Source: Methylococcus capsulatus str. Texas = ATCC 19069
GTDB lineage: Bacteria > Pseudomonadota > Gammaproteobacteria > Methylococcales > Methylococcaceae
DNA: 64,000 bases
Reading direction: 5' to 3'
Assembly (NCBI RefSeq): GCF_000424685.1
Contig: NZ_AUKJ01000018.1
Span: 51,928-115,927 of the forward strand
Under the pieces are notes generated by a model. The model worked only from the letters and a program-made list of their open reading frames with translations. It ran no database searches and was not told the DNA's origin. The translations under genes were made by a program, and so were the position numbers. Every line of letters starts with the position of its first letter. The stretch's first letter is position 1. Shown piece by piece: positions 11,666 through 21,677 of the stretch.

Positions 11666-12517
11666 ATGAGCGACCGACCCACCGGCATTTGCGGCGCGGG
11701 GCTGGGCCTCAGACGCAACTTCATCGAATCTGTTGCCGCCGATCCGCCGGAATCGGTGGATTTCTATGAAGTCGCGCCCGAGAACTGGATGCGAATGGGC
11801 GGCCGCAACGGTCGCCTGTTTCGTTCTCTGACCGAACGCTTCCCGTTCGTCTGCCACGGACTGACGCTTTCCCTGGGCGGACCGACGCCTCTGGACCGGG
11901 CATTTCTCACCGAACTCAAGGCGTTCCTGGAATACCATTCCATCTCACTGTACAGCGAGCACCTCAGCTACTGCAGCGACGAAGGACATCTCTATGATCT
12001 GCTGCCGATCCCGTTCACCACCGACGCGGTGGACTACGTCGCGGCACGCATCCGCCGGGTCCAGGAAATCCTGGAGCGGCGCATCGCCATCGAGAACATT
12101 TCCTATTACGCCGCGCTGGGCCAGGAAATGGACGAGATCGATTTCCTCAACGCCGTGCTCGCGGAAGCCGATTGCGACCTGCTGCTCGATGTCAACAACA
12201 TCTACGTGAACAGTGTCAACCACGGCTACGACCCGACGGCCTTCCTCCGGGCCCTGCCATCCGAGCGCATCGTCTACGCCCACATAGCGGGCCACTACGT
12301 ACAAGCACCGGATCTCCTGATCGACACCCATGGCGCGCCGGTGGTGGACCCGGTCTGGGAACTGCTCGGCGCCGCCTATGAGACCTTCGGCGTTTTCCCA
12401 ACACTGCTGGAACGGGACTTCGACATCCCTCCTCTGTCCAGACTGCTGGACGAGCTCGGTACGATCCGAGCCATGCAGCGGCGACCGGCGGCCGAACCCA
12501 AACTGTGTCATGGCTGA
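11666..12517 (+). CDS. DUF692/MNIO multinuclear iron oxidative enzyme (BufB-like)
   Basis: 283 residues from the ATG at 11666, 26 bases after the precursor stop; the longer upstream frame is the shadow of the precursor. It is a TIM-barrel of the DUF692 family with metal-ligand motifs in order: [10 protein letters not shown] (H64), YSEHLSYC (E98, H99), IENISYY (E143), LLLDVNNIY (D175), a His in VNHGYD, YAHIAGH (H206), DTHGAP (H222) and LLERDFD (E249). Known relatives such as MbnB, HvfB and BufB are di- or tri-iron enzymes that oxidise Cys in RiPP precursors. The natural substrate is inferred to be the adjacent peptide. Confidence 0.92.
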   Translation: MSDRPTGICGAGLGLRRNFIESVAADPPESVDFYEVAPENWMRMGGRNGRLFRSLTERFPFVCHGLTLSLGGPTPLDRAFLTELKAFLEYHSISLYSEHLSYCSDEGHLYDLLPIPFTTDAVDYVAARIRRVQEILERRIAIENISYYAALGQEMDEIDFLNAVLAEADCDLLLDVNNIYVNSVNHGYDPTAFLRALPSERIVYAHIAGHYVQAPDLLIDTHGAPVVDPVWELLGAAYETFGVFPTLLERDFDIPPLSRLLDELGTIRAMQRRPAAEPKLCHG

Positions 12518-13268
12518 AACCGGATTCGCCTTTCAGCGCCTGCAGCGAGCTTTCGCCTCCCACATCCGGGATCCTGCACGGCATCCCGCGCCAGCCGGCA
12601 TCCCCTCCAAGCGGATCGCGATCTATCGGGAACTGCTGTACAACAACATCGAAAGTTTCATCGGTCACGGCTTTCCGGTCATCAAACGGATTCTGGGCGA
12701 GGAGCGCTGGAATGCGCTGGTACGGGATTTCTTCGCCCGTCACGTCTGCACCACCCCGTATTTCTCCGAGATAGGCGAGGAATTCCTCGCCTATCTCGAA
12801 CAAGAGCGGAAAGCGGGCGGGGATGACCCACCATTTCTGTTCGAACTCGCCCATTACGAATGGGTTGAACTCGCTCTGGCCATCCATCCTGCCGAGGCGT
12901 TTTCGCGATCAGACGGCCTGCCGCCAGACTGGCTGGACCGAAGCGTGGAGATTTCCCCTCTGGCCTGGCGCCTGGCCTACCGGTACCCGGTCCACCGCAT
13001 CGGTCCGGATTTCACGCCGGATTCCCCCCCGGAAATGCCCAGCTTCCTTCTGGTCTACCGCGGCCGGGACGACCGGGTGCACTTTCTGGAGTGCCCACCA
13101 CTGCTGTATCGCCTGTTGGAACGGTTCGGCGAAAGCGGAACCTCCGCGCTCAGGAAGCATGTCGAAGGGCTGGCGGAAGAAACCGGCGGCGATACCCTGA
13201 TCCTGAGCCGGCAGGTCGAGCCGGTACTGGCAGACCTCCACGAGCGCGGCATTCTCCGTTTCATCTGA
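12510..13268 (+). CDS. DUF2063-family RiPP partner protein (BufC-like)
   Basis: 252 residues; the ATG overlaps the end of the MNIO gene by 8 bases, so the two are translationally coupled. The N-terminal half matches the DUF2063 domain ([63 protein letters not shown]). The C-terminal half is mixed alpha/beta and probably the second domain of the family. In related systems this protein binds precursor and enzyme to form the active complex. No DoxX-like fourth gene follows; the next gene converges 6 bases away. Confidence 0.88.
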   Translation: MAETGFAFQRLQRAFASHIRDPARHPAPAGIPSKRIAIYRELLYNNIESFIGHGFPVIKRILGEERWNALVRDFFARHVCTTPYFSEIGEEFLAYLEQERKAGGDDPPFLFELAHYEWVELALAIHPAEAFSRSDGLPPDWLDRSVEISPLAWRLAYRYPVHRIGPDFTPDSPPEMPSFLLVYRGRDDRVHFLECPPLLYRLLERFGESGTSALRKHVEGLAEETGGDTLILSRQVEPVLADLHERGILRFI

Positions 13269-13274
13269 CAGCCC

Positions 13275-16200
13275 TCAACTCAGGCTCAAGAGGGCGACGG
13301 TGTCACCGTCACCGGGGGTCAGCTCCACGTCGAGCAGATAAATCCGCGTCGGTTCGATCCCTTTCTGCACGAGATAGCTGCGTACTGCCGCGGCGCGCGC
13401 CTGCGCCAGACGGCGCAGATCGATTTCGCTAATGGACCAGTCCTTCAACACTTTCCCCCGGGCGCTTTCAAAAAGCTCCCCCCCAAGCACCCGCTCGCCT
13501 CGCGGCAACGCCGCCCATTCCGCTGCTCCGGGGTAACGGAGACGGTAGAAGTGACTGAACAAGCGGCGATAGTCCTCCCCGGACAGGACCGAGGAACCGG
13601 CCGGCGCCCTGTCTCGGTCTCCTCCAGCAAGACGCAGTTCGATGGCTTTGGCGTTCTCCAGCTGCCGCCGCAACTGCTGTTCTGCGAGCGCGCTCGCATC
13701 CCTGCCGCTCCGGGCTGTTCCGCGGATTTCCAGGGACAGGCCGGGGCGTTGCGAAAGCGCGGTCGCCAGTCCGTCCAGCCTACTCTTTTCGGCACCCTCC
13801 AGTTCGAACGAACCAGGACGGAAATCGATCGAGCCGGCATCGTCACTGCCGCCGTCGAACAACATGCCGATCGCTGAAAACGGCGAGCTGACCACCTTGG
13901 TGATCACCCCCACGGCAGCTTTCGTCAACAAGCCGGTGATGCTGAACTTAGGATCGTCCAAATTGCCGCTGATGGGCAAATCGATGTTGATCTTGCCGTC
14001 CAGCCCCCGCATCAGGGACACCGCGAGCTTCACCGGCAGGGAAATCGCCTCCGGGCTGTCGACGCGCTCACCCAGGGTCAGATGGTCGAACACCAGGTTG
14101 TTGTCGGCCAGCAGTTTCCGGTCGCGAAGCCGGTAATGCAGATCCAGGTCGGCCTTGCCCTTGTCGATGCGATAACCGGCGAAGCGGGCGGAATAAGGCG
14201 AGAGTTCGGTGAGATCGACGTTCTTGAAGCGTATGCTGAGGTCGGCGAAGGTACCGAACAGGAACGGGTTGATCCGGCCGCTGATGGTCACCGGTGAGGT
14301 ATCGCTGATGCTGCCTTTGATCGAGACTTCCGCCTCGGCGTCCGGCCTGGACGACAAAGACTGGACGACACCGGTCAGACCGCGAATATCGACGGAAACG
14401 CTCGGCTGGAGACTGAGGTCGGAAAAATCCGCGGAGCCATCGCGAACCAGGAGGGAACCCACCGTGACCGCGAACGGCCGGCTCGCCTGCCCAGACGGAC
14501 CAGCGGGCTTCGAACGCGGCTGAAACAGATTTTCGATCAAATTGAGCGTACGTTGCCGGCTCACGACGATACGGGCATAGGGCCTGTCGGCGACCAGTTG
14601 GCGTATGCTCAGCCGGTTCGCGGACGTTTCCAGTGTCAGTCCTTCCGCGCGCAAGGACCGCCAGTGAATGAAATCCCTTCCATCCTTCCTGTCCACGGTA
14701 ACCAGGCCGGCGATTTCGGCCGTTCCGCTGAAACGAACGTCGTTCCCGACCGGACGGTATGCCAGCCCCCCTTCGAGGTTGAGCCGTCCCTTGGCCAGAT
14801 CAATCCGGGCGAAATCGTCGAGATAGGATCGGAACGGCCGCAGACCGAGGTTTTCCACTTGCAGGCGCAGTTCGGCTTCCGGTGGATCGAAACTCCCGGA
14901 ACCCTGCACGCTGATCCTGCCCTTACGGTCCACGACAGATTCCAGACGGAGCGCGAATTTTCCCTGCCGAGTATCCACTCCCTGGAGCCGTATTTCCAAA
15001 TCATCGAGGCCGATACGGGCTGGCGGATCGACGCCATGGTCGGCGAGGTTGAGCCGGTAATTTCGGATCACTCCTTCCCCCAGACTGAACGCCCAGCCTT
15101 CGTTAGAAGAGCCAGGACGTATCACACCGGCCCAGTCACCGAGAAAACCAGGAATTTCGAATTCCCTTTTTGGCGAAATCCAGGCACTGATTTCAGCATC
15201 GGCGGAATCGAACTTGGCCATCGAAAAAGACCTTTTTACGAAATCGGCCGCCACATCTTCCGCTGACATTTTTCTGAAACGAATCTCCGGTGGTTCACCC
15301 AAGGTCGCGGAAGAATCCCAGAGCCTCATGCCCTCCCATCCTAATCCTCTCGCCGCCAGCCGGGTTTCACTCCATCCCAAACCATTGGACCAGAGATTGG
15401 AAACTGCCGCCGCCATGCTTCCAGACCCGCGGTCCTGGGTCAGGTCGACGGTACGTATGGCGATGCTCCCGGCCTGCGCCGAAAACCTGTACAAATCGAG
15501 CAACAGCTTTCCCAAATCCGCGTCACAAATCCGGACCTTGACCCCATTCCGGGAAGCAACTGCCAGAGTATCTATATGTGACTTGGCCAACCTCAGCGTC
15601 GCCGTAGCACCATCGTATTCCAGCCCGTCGAGGCGAATGTCGTCGACCTCCCAATCTGCGTCCGGACCGTTTTTCATGCCCCATTGAACGTCATGCCATA
15701 TAAGATTCGATTTACCCAGCCTGAACACTTGTCCTGCCTCATCCGATCCATATTCAAACGCCAGATTTCCTTTCATCCTTCCTTGCTTGATCACGACGCC
15801 CATCCCTTCGAGATAAGCCGCGATGGATGTCAGGTCGAAATCATCCAGGTAGACGACTGGATTCACATGAAAAGGAATCAGCGTGAGTTCCGAATTGCCG
15901 CTGACCTTGGCCCTGCCTGCAATGGAAGCCTTCATTTCCAGGCGCGCCGGCTCGCTCAAATCCGGACCCAGACCGTAAAGATCGGCATTCACCTCCGAGG
16001 CGCCGAGGTGGACCTTGCTACCTTCATCGATGAATTCCACGCCAGCGTTTCTGATGGAAAATCTTTCGACACCAAAAGGCACCCGTGGAGCAGGCGACTC
16101 TCCGGTCCCTCCCATGAGCTTGGTCCAGTTGGAAACCCCCTTCGTATCCAGACATATACGCAGACCGACCTGGTCAGCCATGCCTTCCACCACCAAATAC

Positions 16201-16541
16201 CCGCTTCTCAGGCTGGCCGCCACGGCGATATCGAAAAAGACGTGCTCCGCCGTCAGGGCGGATTGGCCATCGAGGGTGGCCAATGCCATCTGATCGAACT
16301 CCAACCTGCCTGAAAACGGATTGAATCTGACCTCCGTCAACCGGAGCGACCCCTGCAATCGCGCTGCCGCAATCTCCGGTAACCTGGCTTTAAGGCAATA
16401 GGGAACGATCCATAATCCGGCGGCCGCATACAAGACGAAGAGGAACGAAAACCCGACCGCCGGATAAACGATGGCGCGTAGCCGTTTATTCCGAATGAAT
16501 TCGAAATGCACTTCGAAAAGACCCGCAGACGCAGGATTCAA
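13275..16541 (-). CDS. Large DUF748 / AsmA-like envelope protein
   Basis: 1088 residues. One N-terminal membrane helix (about 22-45, YPAVGFSFLFVLYAAAGLW) is followed by a very long periplasmic beta-rich region typical of DUF748/AsmA-like proteins (RFNPFSGRLEFDQ, LNIDLPISGNLDDPKFSI, PFSAIGMLF). The C-terminus (about 960-1088) looks like a decayed OmpA-type fold (LEIRGTARSGRDASALAEQQL, then VELTPGD). Relatives are thought to bridge the envelope or move lipids; the function here is not established. It converges with the RiPP operon and precedes nothing cotranscribed. Confidence 0.8.
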   Translation of the reverse strand: MNPASAGLFEVHFEFIRNKRLRAIVYPAVGFSFLFVLYAAAGLWIVPYCLKARLPEIAAARLQGSLRLTEVRFNPFSGRLEFDQMALATLDGQSALTAEHVFFDIAVAASLRSGYLVVEGMADQVGLRICLDTKGVSNWTKLMGGTGESPAPRVPFGVERFSIRNAGVEFIDEGSKVHLGASEVNADLYGLGPDLSEPARLEMKASIAGRAKVSGNSELTLIPFHVNPVVYLDDFDLTSIAAYLEGMGVVIKQGRMKGNLAFEYGSDEAGQVFRLGKSNLIWHDVQWGMKNGPDADWEVDDIRLDGLEYDGATATLRLAKSHIDTLAVASRNGVKVRICDADLGKLLLDLYRFSAQAGSIAIRTVDLTQDRGSGSMAAAVSNLWSNGLGWSETRLAARGLGWEGMRLWDSSATLGEPPEIRFRKMSAEDVAADFVKRSFSMAKFDSADAEISAWISPKREFEIPGFLGDWAGVIRPGSSNEGWAFSLGEGVIRNYRLNLADHGVDPPARIGLDDLEIRLQGVDTRQGKFALRLESVVDRKGRISVQGSGSFDPPEAELRLQVENLGLRPFRSYLDDFARIDLAKGRLNLEGGLAYRPVGNDVRFSGTAEIAGLVTVDRKDGRDFIHWRSLRAEGLTLETSANRLSIRQLVADRPYARIVVSRQRTLNLIENLFQPRSKPAGPSGQASRPFAVTVGSLLVRDGSADFSDLSLQPSVSVDIRGLTGVVQSLSSRPDAEAEVSIKGSISDTSPVTISGRINPFLFGTFADLSIRFKNVDLTELSPYSARFAGYRIDKGKADLDLHYRLRDRKLLADNNLVFDHLTLGERVDSPEAISLPVKLAVSLMRGLDGKINIDLPISGNLDDPKFSITGLLTKAAVGVITKVVSSPFSAIGMLFDGGSDDAGSIDFRPGSFELEGAEKSRLDGLATALSQRPGLSLEIRGTARSGRDASALAEQQLRRQLENAKAIELRLAGGDRDRAPAGSSVLSGEDYRRLFSHFYRLRYPGAAEWAALPRGERVLGGELFESARGKVLKDWSISEIDLRRLAQARAAAVRSYLVQKGIEPTRIYLLDVELTPGDGDTVALLSLS

Positions 16542-16551
16542 ATGACGGCAA

Positions 16552-16995
16552 TCAATCGACCCGCTCGACCTTCAGAATGACGCCGTCCACGTCACACACC
16601 CTGATTTTGGTACCGGCGGGGCAATCATCCCCATGCACCCGCCAAATCAAGTCGTCGATACGGATTTTCCCCATACCATTGACGATGGGCTGCTCCAACA
16701 TCAGGGTTCGCCCGATGTATTGCGCCGCCCGGCGGTTGAGCAGAGGCCGATCGGAAACGATGGGTTTGCGGCCGATGAATTTTTCGAAGACGAAGATGCT
16801 GGCCAGAGAAAGGACGGAAAACACCAGCAGCTGGATTTCCCACCCCAGCCCGGGGAGCAGCCAGAGTACCGCACCCGTCAGCAGCGCTGCTTCCGCCATC
16901 CAGAGGAAATACATCCCCGGGAGGAGGAGCTCGAGGATCAGCAACAGGGCACCCAGCGTCCACCAGTGCCAGAAAACCAGGCTGAACCCGGTCAT
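16552..16995 (-). CDS. NfeD-family membrane protein
   Basis: 147 residues. Two or three membrane helices (about 5-75, WHWWTLGALLLILELLLPG) are followed by a C-terminal OB-fold-like domain (about 90-147, IGRTLMLEQPIVNGMGKIRI, then WRVHGDDCPAGTKIRV). This is the short NfeD class without the protease domain. The start overlaps the stop of the upstream SPFH gene by four bases. Known NfeD/SPFH pairs work together in membrane microdomain or protease control. Confidence 0.9.
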   Translation of the reverse strand: MTGFSLVFWHWWTLGALLLILELLLPGMYFLWMAEAALLTGAVLWLLPGLGWEIQLLVFSVLSLASIFVFEKFIGRKPIVSDRPLLNRRAAQYIGRTLMLEQPIVNGMGKIRIDDLIWRVHGDDCPAGTKIRVCDVDGVILKVERVD

Positions 16996-17921
16996 TGGCG
17001 GACCTTGGGCGCGCCAAAGCTCTCCCGAGCCAGCTCGGCGATGCCTCCCAGGGAACCGAGCAGGCTGGAGGCCTCCAGCGGCATGAGGATGAGCTTGTTG
17101 TTCGGCGCGGCGGCCACATCGCGCAGAGCTTCGACGTATTTCTGGGCGACGAAATAGTTGACGGCCTGGATGTCGCCCTTGGCGATGGCCTCGGAGACCA
17201 GAGCCGTGGCGCGTGCCTCGGCTTCCGCCAGCCTTTCGCGGGCTTCAGCGTCGCGGAAAGCCGCTTCACGCCGTCCTTCGGCTTCGAGGATCATCGCCTG
17301 TTTTTCGCCCTCCGCCTTGAGGATTTCGGCCTGGCGATGACCCTCCGCTTCCAGGATGGCGGCGCGCTTGTCCCGCTCGGCCTTCATCTGCCGGGCCATC
17401 GAATCGACGAGGTCCTGCGGTGGGGCGATATCCTTGATTTCGATGCGGGTGACCTTGACGCCCCAGGGGGTGGTGGCGTCATCCACGACGGTGAGAAGGC
17501 GAGCGTTGATCTCGTCCCGCTTCGAGAGCAACTCATCCAGATCCATCGATCCCATGACGGTGCGGATATTGGTCATGGTCAGCTGCATGATGGCGAACTG
17601 GAGGTTGTTGACTTCATAAGCGGCCCTTGCGGCGTCCACCACTTGGTAGAACACCACTCCGTTGACCGTGACCATGGCATTGTCCTTGGTGATCACTTCC
17701 TGCGAGGGGACGTCCAGGACTTGCTCCATCATGTTCAGCCGGGCGCCGATCTGATCGATGACCGGACGAATCCAGTTGATGCCGGGACTCAGCGTCCTCG
17801 TGTATTTGCCGAAGCGTTCCACCGTGTATTCGGTTCCCTGGGGTACGAATTTGACGCTGAGCACCACCAGGATGATGCAAAGGACGAAGAAAAACAGAAC
17901 GAACAGTGCAAAGCCGGACAT
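16992..17921 (-). CDS. SPFH/band-7 stomatin-like membrane protein
   Basis: 309 residues. An N-terminal membrane helix (about 3-25) is followed by the SPFH domain (VPQGTEYTVERFGKYTRTL, PGINWIRPVID, MVTVNGVVFYQV) and a long Ala/Glu-rich coiled coil (about 190-260, with ILEAEGHRQAEILKAEGEK). It matches the QmcA/slipin type that pairs with NfeD. It is first in a two-gene operon transcribed away from the candidate origin. Confidence 0.93.
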   Translation of the reverse strand: MSGFALFVLFFFVLCIILVVLSVKFVPQGTEYTVERFGKYTRTLSPGINWIRPVIDQIGARLNMMEQVLDVPSQEVITKDNAMVTVNGVVFYQVVDAARAAYEVNNLQFAIMQLTMTNIRTVMGSMDLDELLSKRDEINARLLTVVDDATTPWGVKVTRIEIKDIAPPQDLVDSMARQMKAERDKRAAILEAEGHRQAEILKAEGEKQAMILEAEGRREAAFRDAEARERLAEAEARATALVSEAIAKGDIQAVNYFVAQKYVEALRDVAAAPNNKLILMPLEASSLLGSLGGIAELARESFGAPKVRQ

Positions 17922-18244
17922 GTGCGTCTCTCATGGAAGTCAGGGAATCGGGCGTGTCTAGGATAGCTTGATCGCTCACCGGTCCACATGGTCAGATGCA
18001 AAAAGTTCTTCGAAGAAAGAGATCTGATTTACGATTGGCCTGGAACGAAACGGTGGGTAACGCATTTTTTTCATATGAATCCTATGGTTAGGATGGCACC
18101 AAAAATGTTGGTAAAACGAGGCTGACATGTAGATGGATTGTGGATAACTTGATCCCATCCGGGCATCGCGAGCGACCGCACACGTTATGCACAGGGAACG
18201 ACCCGGTTTTTCCCCTCTCCCTTCCGCCTCCAGGAGCCGCGCCG
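17922..18244. other. Candidate chromosomal replication origin (oriC)
   Basis: This 323-base gene-free block holds two perfect DnaA boxes: TGTGGATAA at 18139-18147 (reverse orientation) and TTATGCACA at 18185-18193. A 7/9 match (GGTGGGTAA) lies at 18052-18060. An AT-rich stretch with a seven-T run lies at about 18061-18090, and AGATCTGATTT at 18020-18030 resembles the GATCT-type 13-mers of E. coli oriC. Several GATC sites occur. Gene orientation changes from leftward to rightward here, and mnmG-rsmG-parAB, usual origin neighbours, lie 1.6 kb away. dnaA itself is not in the window. The role is inferred. Confidence 0.6.
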
Positions 18245-19717
18245 ATGTTCGAAGTCGCAGAACTCAAGTCCAGGCTCGACAAAACCTCCTACGCCGCCCA
18301 GCTTCCCGATCTCCGGATGCAACTTCTGGATTTGCAGCAGATGATCGAACCCGCGAGGATCTCGGTCGTGTTCCTGCTGGCGGGTCTGGATTGCGCGGGG
18401 AAGGGAGACATCATCCACACGCTGAACGAATGGATGGACCCGCGCTACATGGAGACCCATGCCTTCGGGAGGCCTTCGGAAGACGAACGGGAGCGTCCGA
18501 ACCACTGGCGTTACTGGATGGCTCAGCCGCGGCGGGGCCGGATCGGGATTTTCTCGGTCGGATGGTACGGACCGCCGCTTGCGGACCGGCTGTATTCGCG
18601 TATCGACGAGGCTGCTTTCTTGGCAGAACTGGCTCACATCAACCGTCTGGAAAAGGCCTGGACCAGCGATGGCACCGTGGTGGTCAAATGCTGGCTGCAT
18701 CTGAGCAAGAAACAGCAGCGCAAAATCATCGAGAAGACCGAGAGCGATCCCGAGACCCGCTGGAAGATCACCGAAACCGAGCACGAGCACCTCAAGCTTT
18801 ACGACGAATTTGTCGTGATCGCGGAGCAGGCGCTACGGGCGACCAATACCCCGGAGGCCCCGTGGTTCCTGGTCAACGGCTACGATTCGCATTACCGGCG
18901 GATCGCCATCGGCCGTCATCTGGCCCAGTGCATCACCGCCCGCCTCGAAGGTGTCCGGGAGCAACACGTCAAACCCGAACCGCCGGTTTCGAGTCCCGGC
19001 CCCAGCATCCTTGGCACAGTGGATTTGAAAGCCAGACTCGGAAAAAAAGCCTATCAGGAGGAAAAAACCGCCTTTCAGGCCAAGATCAGCCGCCTGACCC
19101 GGCTGGCGCGGCAACGGAAGCGCTCGGCCATGCTGGTGTTCGAGGGTTGGGATGCGGCGGGCAAGGGCGGCGTCATCCGCCGGATCACGCCGGCGATGGA
19201 TGCGCGCAACTACCGGGTCATTCCGATCCAGGCGCCGACCGACGAGGAAAAGGCGCACCACTACCTCTGGCGGTTCTGGCGGCACCTGCCGCGCGACGGC
19301 AACGTCACCATCTACGACCGGAGCTGGTACGGCAGGGTATTGGTGGAACGGGTGGAAGGTTTCGCCAGCGAAGAGGAATGGCATCGTGCCTATTCGGAAA
19401 TCAACGACTTCGAGGAGGAACTGACCGGCCACGGCATCATCCTGCTCAAGTTCTGGCTGCATATCTCCAAGGACGAGCAGGCCAGACGGTTCCGCGAGCG
19501 CGAGCAGACCCGTTACAAGCGTTACAAGATCACCGAGGAAGACTTGCGCAACCGGGAGAAGTGGGATGCCTATGAATTGGCGGTGAACGACATGGTGACC
19601 CAGACCAGCACCATCCATGCGCCCTGGCACCTCGTCGCTGCCGACGACAAATACCACGCCCGGATCGAAGTGTTCCGCATCCTATGCAGGGCGTATCAGC
19701 GGGAGCTGAATGGCTAG
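18245..19717 (+). CDS. pap: Polyphosphate:AMP phosphotransferase (two-domain PPK2)
   Basis: 490 residues from the ATG at 18245, which has AGGAG eight bases upstream; the in-frame extension to 18140 would run across the DnaA boxes and is rejected. Two fused PPK2 domains are visible. The first has Walker-like LLAGLDCAGKGDIIHTLNEW and VGWYGPP; the second has VFEGWDAAGKGGVIRRI and IYDRSWYGRVLVERVEG. Two-domain PPK2 enzymes typically phosphorylate AMP to ADP using polyphosphate. It stands alone, with mnmG about 80 bases downstream. Confidence 0.9.
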   Translation: MFEVAELKSRLDKTSYAAQLPDLRMQLLDLQQMIEPARISVVFLLAGLDCAGKGDIIHTLNEWMDPRYMETHAFGRPSEDERERPNHWRYWMAQPRRGRIGIFSVGWYGPPLADRLYSRIDEAAFLAELAHINRLEKAWTSDGTVVVKCWLHLSKKQQRKIIEKTESDPETRWKITETEHEHLKLYDEFVVIAEQALRATNTPEAPWFLVNGYDSHYRRIAIGRHLAQCITARLEGVREQHVKPEPPVSSPGPSILGTVDLKARLGKKAYQEEKTAFQAKISRLTRLARQRKRSAMLVFEGWDAAGKGGVIRRITPAMDARNYRVIPIQAPTDEEKAHHYLWRFWRHLPRDGNVTIYDRSWYGRVLVERVEGFASEEEWHRAYSEINDFEEELTGHGIILLKFWLHISKDEQARRFREREQTRYKRYKITEEDLRNREKWDAYELAVNDMVTQTSTIHAPWHLVAADDKYHARIEVFRILCRAYQRELNG

Positions 19718-19719
19718 AT

Positions 19720-19750
19720 TTGCCTAACGGCATGAAAAATCTGGTAAACT
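19720..19750 (+). promoter_or_regulatory. Weak sigma-70-like promoter before mnmG
   Basis: TTGCCT (19720-19725) and TAAACT (19745-19750) flank a 19-base spacer, which is longer than ideal, about 50 bases before the mnmG start. Confidence 0.3.
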
Positions 19751-19799
19751 CCGCCCCCTCAAGCCATTCCCAACCGGGCTGGAACCGGTGGAGTCCCCG

Positions 19800-21677
19800 A
19801 TGTTTTTCGACGATGAGTTCGACGTGATCGTAGTCGGCGGCGGACACGCCGGCACCGAGGCCGCCCTGGCCGCGGCGCGGACGGGTGCGCGCACCCTGTT
19901 GTTGACGCAGAACGTCGAGACCCTGGGCCAGATGAGCTGCAATCCGGCCATCGGCGGCATCGGCAAGGGGCATCTGGTGAAGGAAATCGATGCCATGGGC
20001 GGCCTCATGGCACGGGCAGCGGACCGGGCAGGTATCCAGTTCCGCATCCTCAACGCGAGCAAGGGGCCCGCCGTGCGCGCGACCCGGGCACAGGCGGACC
20101 GCAGCCTCTACCGCAAGGCGGTGCGCGAGGGCCTGAGCGCCCAGGAAAACCTCAGCCTGTTCCAGCAGACCGTGGTCGACTTGATCGTCGAAGGTCGCAG
20201 AGCGGCCGGGGTCGTTACCCAGATGGGGCTCAAGTTCCGTTCCCGCTGCGTGGTGCTCACCGTCGGGACGTTCCTGGCCGGACGCATCCACATCGGCCTG
20301 GAAAACTACGATGGCGGCCGGGCGGGCGATCCGCCGGCGACCGATCTGGCGCGGCGCCTGCGTGATCTGGGGTTCAAGGTCGCCCGGCTGAAGACCGGTA
20401 CCCCTCCGCGCATCGACCGCCGCAGCGTCGACTTCAGCCGGATGGCGGAACAGCCGGGCGATGACCCCACGCCGGTGTTTTCCTTCCTCGGCACGCGCGA
20501 GGAGCACCCGCCTCAGGTATCGTGTTACATCACCCGTACCAACGAACGTACCCATGAGCTGATTCGCGCCGGTCTCGACCGGTCGCCGATGTTCACCGGC
20601 GTGATTGAAGGCATTGGCCCGCGCTACTGTCCTTCCATCGAAGACAAGGTGGTGCGCTTCGCCGAGCGCGATTCACACCAGATTTTCGTCGAGCCGGAAG
20701 GTCTCGACAGCCTGGAAATCTATCCCAACGGCATTTCCACCAGTCTCCCCTTCGACGTCCAGCTTGCCGTGGTGCGCTCGATCCAGGGGTTCGAGGACGC
20801 TCGGATCACCCGCCCCGGCTATGCGATCGAATACGATTTCTTCGACCCGCGGGACCTCCGTCATTCGCTCGAGACACGTCACATGGAGAACCTGTTTTTC
20901 GCCGGCCAGATCAACGGCACCACGGGTTACGAGGAGGCCGCTGCGCAGGGGTTGCTGGCGGGTTTGAACGCTGCGCGCAAAGCGCGTGACTTGGAACCCT
21001 GGTGGCCGGGCCGGGACGAGGCCTACCTCGGCGTGCTGGTCGACGACCTCATCACCCGCGGCACCTCCGAACCGTACCGTATGTTCACCAGCCGCGCCGA
21101 GTACCGCCTGGTGCTGCGCGAAGACAATGCCGACCTGCGCCTCACCGAAACCGGCCGCGCCCTGGGACTGGTGGACGATGCCCGCTGGTCGGCATTCGAA
21201 GCCAAGCGCGAAGCCATCGAGACGCTGGGCGCGCGTCTTGCCGCCCGGCGCATCCGCCCCGACAGCAGTCAAGCCGAAAGCTGGAACGCGCTCACCGAAA
21301 TACCGCTGCAACGCGAAGCCAGCCTGCTGGAACTGCTCAGACGCCCGGATGTCGGGCTGGAACACCTTGCCGGCCATGCTCCGGAGCTGTTCGAAGGCAT
21401 GGACAGGGCGGTGCGTGAACAGGTGGAAATCGCAGCCAAGTACACCGGCTACATCGAACGCCAGCAGGCCGAAATCGAACGCGTCCGGCGCTACGAGGCC
21501 TGGCAATTGCCGGACTCCATGGATTACGGCAAGGTCGTCGGGCTCTCCAGCGAAGTGCGGGAAAAGCTCGGCCGCGTCAGGCCCGCCACCGTCGGCCAGG
21601 CGGCGCGTATCCCGGGCATCACGCCGGCGGCGATCTCGCTGCTGCTGGTACACCTGCGCCGAACCGGCGCTGCGTGA
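19800..21677 (+). CDS. mnmG: tRNA uridine-5-carboxymethylaminomethyl modification enzyme MnmG
   Basis: 625 residues from the ATG at 19800, which follows a GGTGGAG site; a GTG at 19788 lies inside that site. The FAD-binding motif [17 protein letters not shown] opens the protein. Other family blocks are [29 protein letters not shown], and [17 protein letters not shown]. It works with MnmE and FAD to modify U34 of certain tRNAs. mnmE is not nearby. The next gene, rsmG, starts on the last base of the stop, so they are coupled. Confidence 0.96.
   Translation: MFFDDEFDVIVVGGGHAGTEAALAAARTGARTLLLTQNVETLGQMSCNPAIGGIGKGHLVKEIDAMGGLMARAADRAGIQFRILNASKGPAVRATRAQADRSLYRKAVREGLSAQENLSLFQQTVVDLIVEGRRAAGVVTQMGLKFRSRCVVLTVGTFLAGRIHIGLENYDGGRAGDPPATDLARRLRDLGFKVARLKTGTPPRIDRRSVDFSRMAEQPGDDPTPVFSFLGTREEHPPQVSCYITRTNERTHELIRAGLDRSPMFTGVIEGIGPRYCPSIEDKVVRFAERDSHQIFVEPEGLDSLEIYPNGISTSLPFDVQLAVVRSIQGFEDARITRPGYAIEYDFFDPRDLRHSLETRHMENLFFAGQINGTTGYEEAAAQGLLAGLNAARKARDLEPWWPGRDEAYLGVLVDDLITRGTSEPYRMFTSRAEYRLVLREDNADLRLTETGRALGLVDDARWSAFEAKREAIETLGARLAARRIRPDSSQAESWNALTEIPLQREASLLELLRRPDVGLEHLAGHAPELFEGMDRAVREQVEIAAKYTGYIERQQAEIERVRRYEAWQLPDSMDYGKVVGLSSEVREKLGRVRPATVGQAARIPGITPAAISLLLVHLRRTGAA

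Noticed and set aside
11316..13268. A methanobactin locus.
   Set aside because: The enzyme is of the same wider family, but the precursor has a Sec signal and HvfA-like leader and the partner is DUF2063, with none of the methanobactin transport genes.
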